A stretch of 64,000 nt of DNA, from positions 124,001 through 188,000 of the forward strand of contig NZ_JAUYNX010000021.1 in the NCBI RefSeq assembly GCF_030704825.1. Reading direction: 5' to 3'. Source of the stretch: Brevundimonas sp. GTDB lineage: Bacteria > Pseudomonadota > Alphaproteobacteria > Caulobacterales > Caulobacteraceae. This document shows positions 63,164-64,000 of the stretch, piece by piece. The notes under the pieces were generated by a model. It ran no database searches, was not told the origin of the DNA, and worked only from the letters and a program-made list of their open reading frames with translations. The translations under genes were made by a program, and so were the position numbers. Each line of letters opens with the position of its first letter. Positions within the stretch are counted from its first letter, which is position 1.

Positions 63164-64000
63164 ATGACTGTTTCACCCCCCACGCCCCTGTTGCTCAAGG
63201 TTCTCGCCGGGGAGACGTCGTCGCGACCGCCTGTCTGGTTCATGCGTCAGGCCGGACGTTACCTCCCGGAGTATCGCGCGCTCAGGGCGACGACCCCGGA
63301 TTTCATCGCCTTCTGTCTCGACCCGGAGAAGGCGGCGGAGGCGACCTTGCAGCCCATGCGGCGGTTCGGCTTCGACGCCGCCATCGTCTTCGCCGACATT
63401 CTGCTGATTCCTCAGGCCCTGGGCCAGCAGGTGTGGTTCGAGGCCGGCGAGGGGCCCCGGCTGGGCGCCCTGCCTCCCCTGGAAACCATGCGGGACCTGA
63501 CCGCCGGCGCCGGCGAGGCGCTGAAGCAGGTGGGCCAGACCCTGTCCATCGTTCGGGCCGGACTGGAGCCCGAACGCGCGCTGATCGGGTTCGCGGGGGC
63601 GCCCTGGACGGTCGCCACCTATATGCTGGACGGCGAGGCCCGCACCATCGGCAAGGGCGAGCGCGCCCAGGCCCGGACCTACGCCTACGCCGAGCCGGAG
63701 AAGGTCGCGGCCCTGCTGGACGTGCTGGTCGAGGCCACGGCCCACTATCTGAAGATGCAGGCCGATGCGGGCGCGCAGGTGCTGAAGATCTTCGAGAGCT
63801 GGGCCGAAGGCCTGCCGGACGATCTGTTCGAAAGCCTGGTGCTGCAGCCGCATCGAAAACTGGTGCGGCGGGTGCGCGAACTGGGCGTCACGGTCCCCCT
63901 GATCGGCTTTCCCCGCGGCTCGGCGGCCCTGGCGGAACGCTATGCCGCCGAATGCGACGTCCAGGCCGTGGCGCTGGACACGGCGTGCCCGCTGGCGGTG
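63164..64000 (+). CDS. hemE: Uroporphyrinogen decarboxylase (partial, C-terminus beyond right edge)
   Basis: Decarboxylates uroporphyrinogen III to coproporphyrinogen III in haem synthesis. The 279 residues present have PPVWFMRQAGRYLPEYRALR, FCLDPEKAAEATLQPMRRFG, AAIVFADILLIPQALG with the catalytic Asp, FAGAPWTVATYMLDG and LKIFESWAEGL. Full length would be about 340-350. It is the flanking gene of the predicted origin, so its promoter probably overlaps origin sequences, as in Caulobacter. Confidence 0.95.
   Translation, partial: MTVSPPTPLLLKVLAGETSSRPPVWFMRQAGRYLPEYRALRATTPDFIAFCLDPEKAAEATLQPMRRFGFDAAIVFADILLIPQALGQQVWFEAGEGPRLGALPPLETMRDLTAGAGEALKQVGQTLSIVRAGLEPERALIGFAGAPWTVATYMLDGEARTIGKGERAQARTYAYAEPEKVAALLDVLVEATAHYLKMQADAGAQVLKIFESWAEGLPDDLFESLVLQPHRKLVRRVRELGVTVPLIGFPRGSAALAERYAAECDVQAVALDTACPLAV

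Overview
The window is GC-rich, gene-dense chromosomal DNA from an alphaproteobacterium, most likely a member of the Caulobacterales close to Brevundimonas or Caulobacter. This rests on several things. The right end has the order dnaQ-coaE-aroE-maf-ppsR-[non-coding]-hemE, which is the layout known around the Caulobacter replication origin. The non-coding block there carries a perfect TTAA-N7-TTAA CtrA site. Two LexA sites have the alphaproteobacterial GAAC-N7-GAAC form. Families such as MmcB, Tim44-like TimA and the giant NAD-glutamate dehydrogenase also fit. No tRNA, rRNA or CRISPR was seen.

Layout. 1-6.6 kb: ppc (cut by the left edge), ffh behind a strong leader hairpin, rpsP-rimM without the usual trmD-rplS, and small DUF3597, DUF1508, KTSC and VOC genes. 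6.6-16.2 kb: fabI, a Na+/H+ antiporter, the fabA-fabB pair, an SH3 protein divergent from a 2-hydroxyacid dehydrogenase with a CtrA-type site between or inside them, an S9 peptidase, a ThiF/MoeB protein and a BLUF photoreceptor. 16.2-19.7 kb: hslV and hslU separated by an NTF2-like secreted protein and a GxxExxY cassette bounded by CACGAAG inverted repeats. 19.7-29.1 kb: LexA-boxed mmcB, lipoproteins, corA, a CHAP protein, an acyltransferase, rph, a GNAT remnant, hrcA-grpE, a dienelactone hydrolase and alkB. 29.1-33.5 kb: dnaK-dnaJ-dapB behind a sigma-32-type promoter.

34.1-38.9 kb: dut and coaBC read leftward from a LexA site. Five bases beyond that site an IS1595-family element of 2,323 bp, with an 8-bp target duplication and two passenger genes, has separated the site from a divergent lipoprotein gene whose C-terminal part resembles toxin-type nuclease domains. 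38.9-48 kb: HTH regulators, lnt-ybeY-phoH-miaB, fur, a fused tsaB-rimI, two more HTH genes with a perfect operator-like dyad, a NifU-type scaffold and a universal stress protein. 48-56.6 kb: the 1,626-residue glutamate dehydrogenase, an AI-2E family permease, a HerA/DUF853 ATPase and a compositionally unusual membrane protein. 56.5-64 kb: mltA-timA, secB and the origin-proximal cluster, the predicted origin (62680-63163) and hemE (cut by the right edge).

Functional themes are protein quality control (HslVU, HrcA-GrpE-DnaK-DnaJ, SRP, SecB), fatty-acid synthesis (FabI, FabA, FabB), envelope maintenance (Lnt, MltA, SH3, CHAP) and DNA damage or nucleotide supply (MmcB, AlkB, Dut, DnaQ). Very long open frames occur opposite real genes throughout because of the high GC content; these were left out. 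Starts were trimmed where family alignment, signal peptides, ribosome binding sites or regulatory sites favoured an internal codon. All family assignments come from reading motifs; no database search was run.
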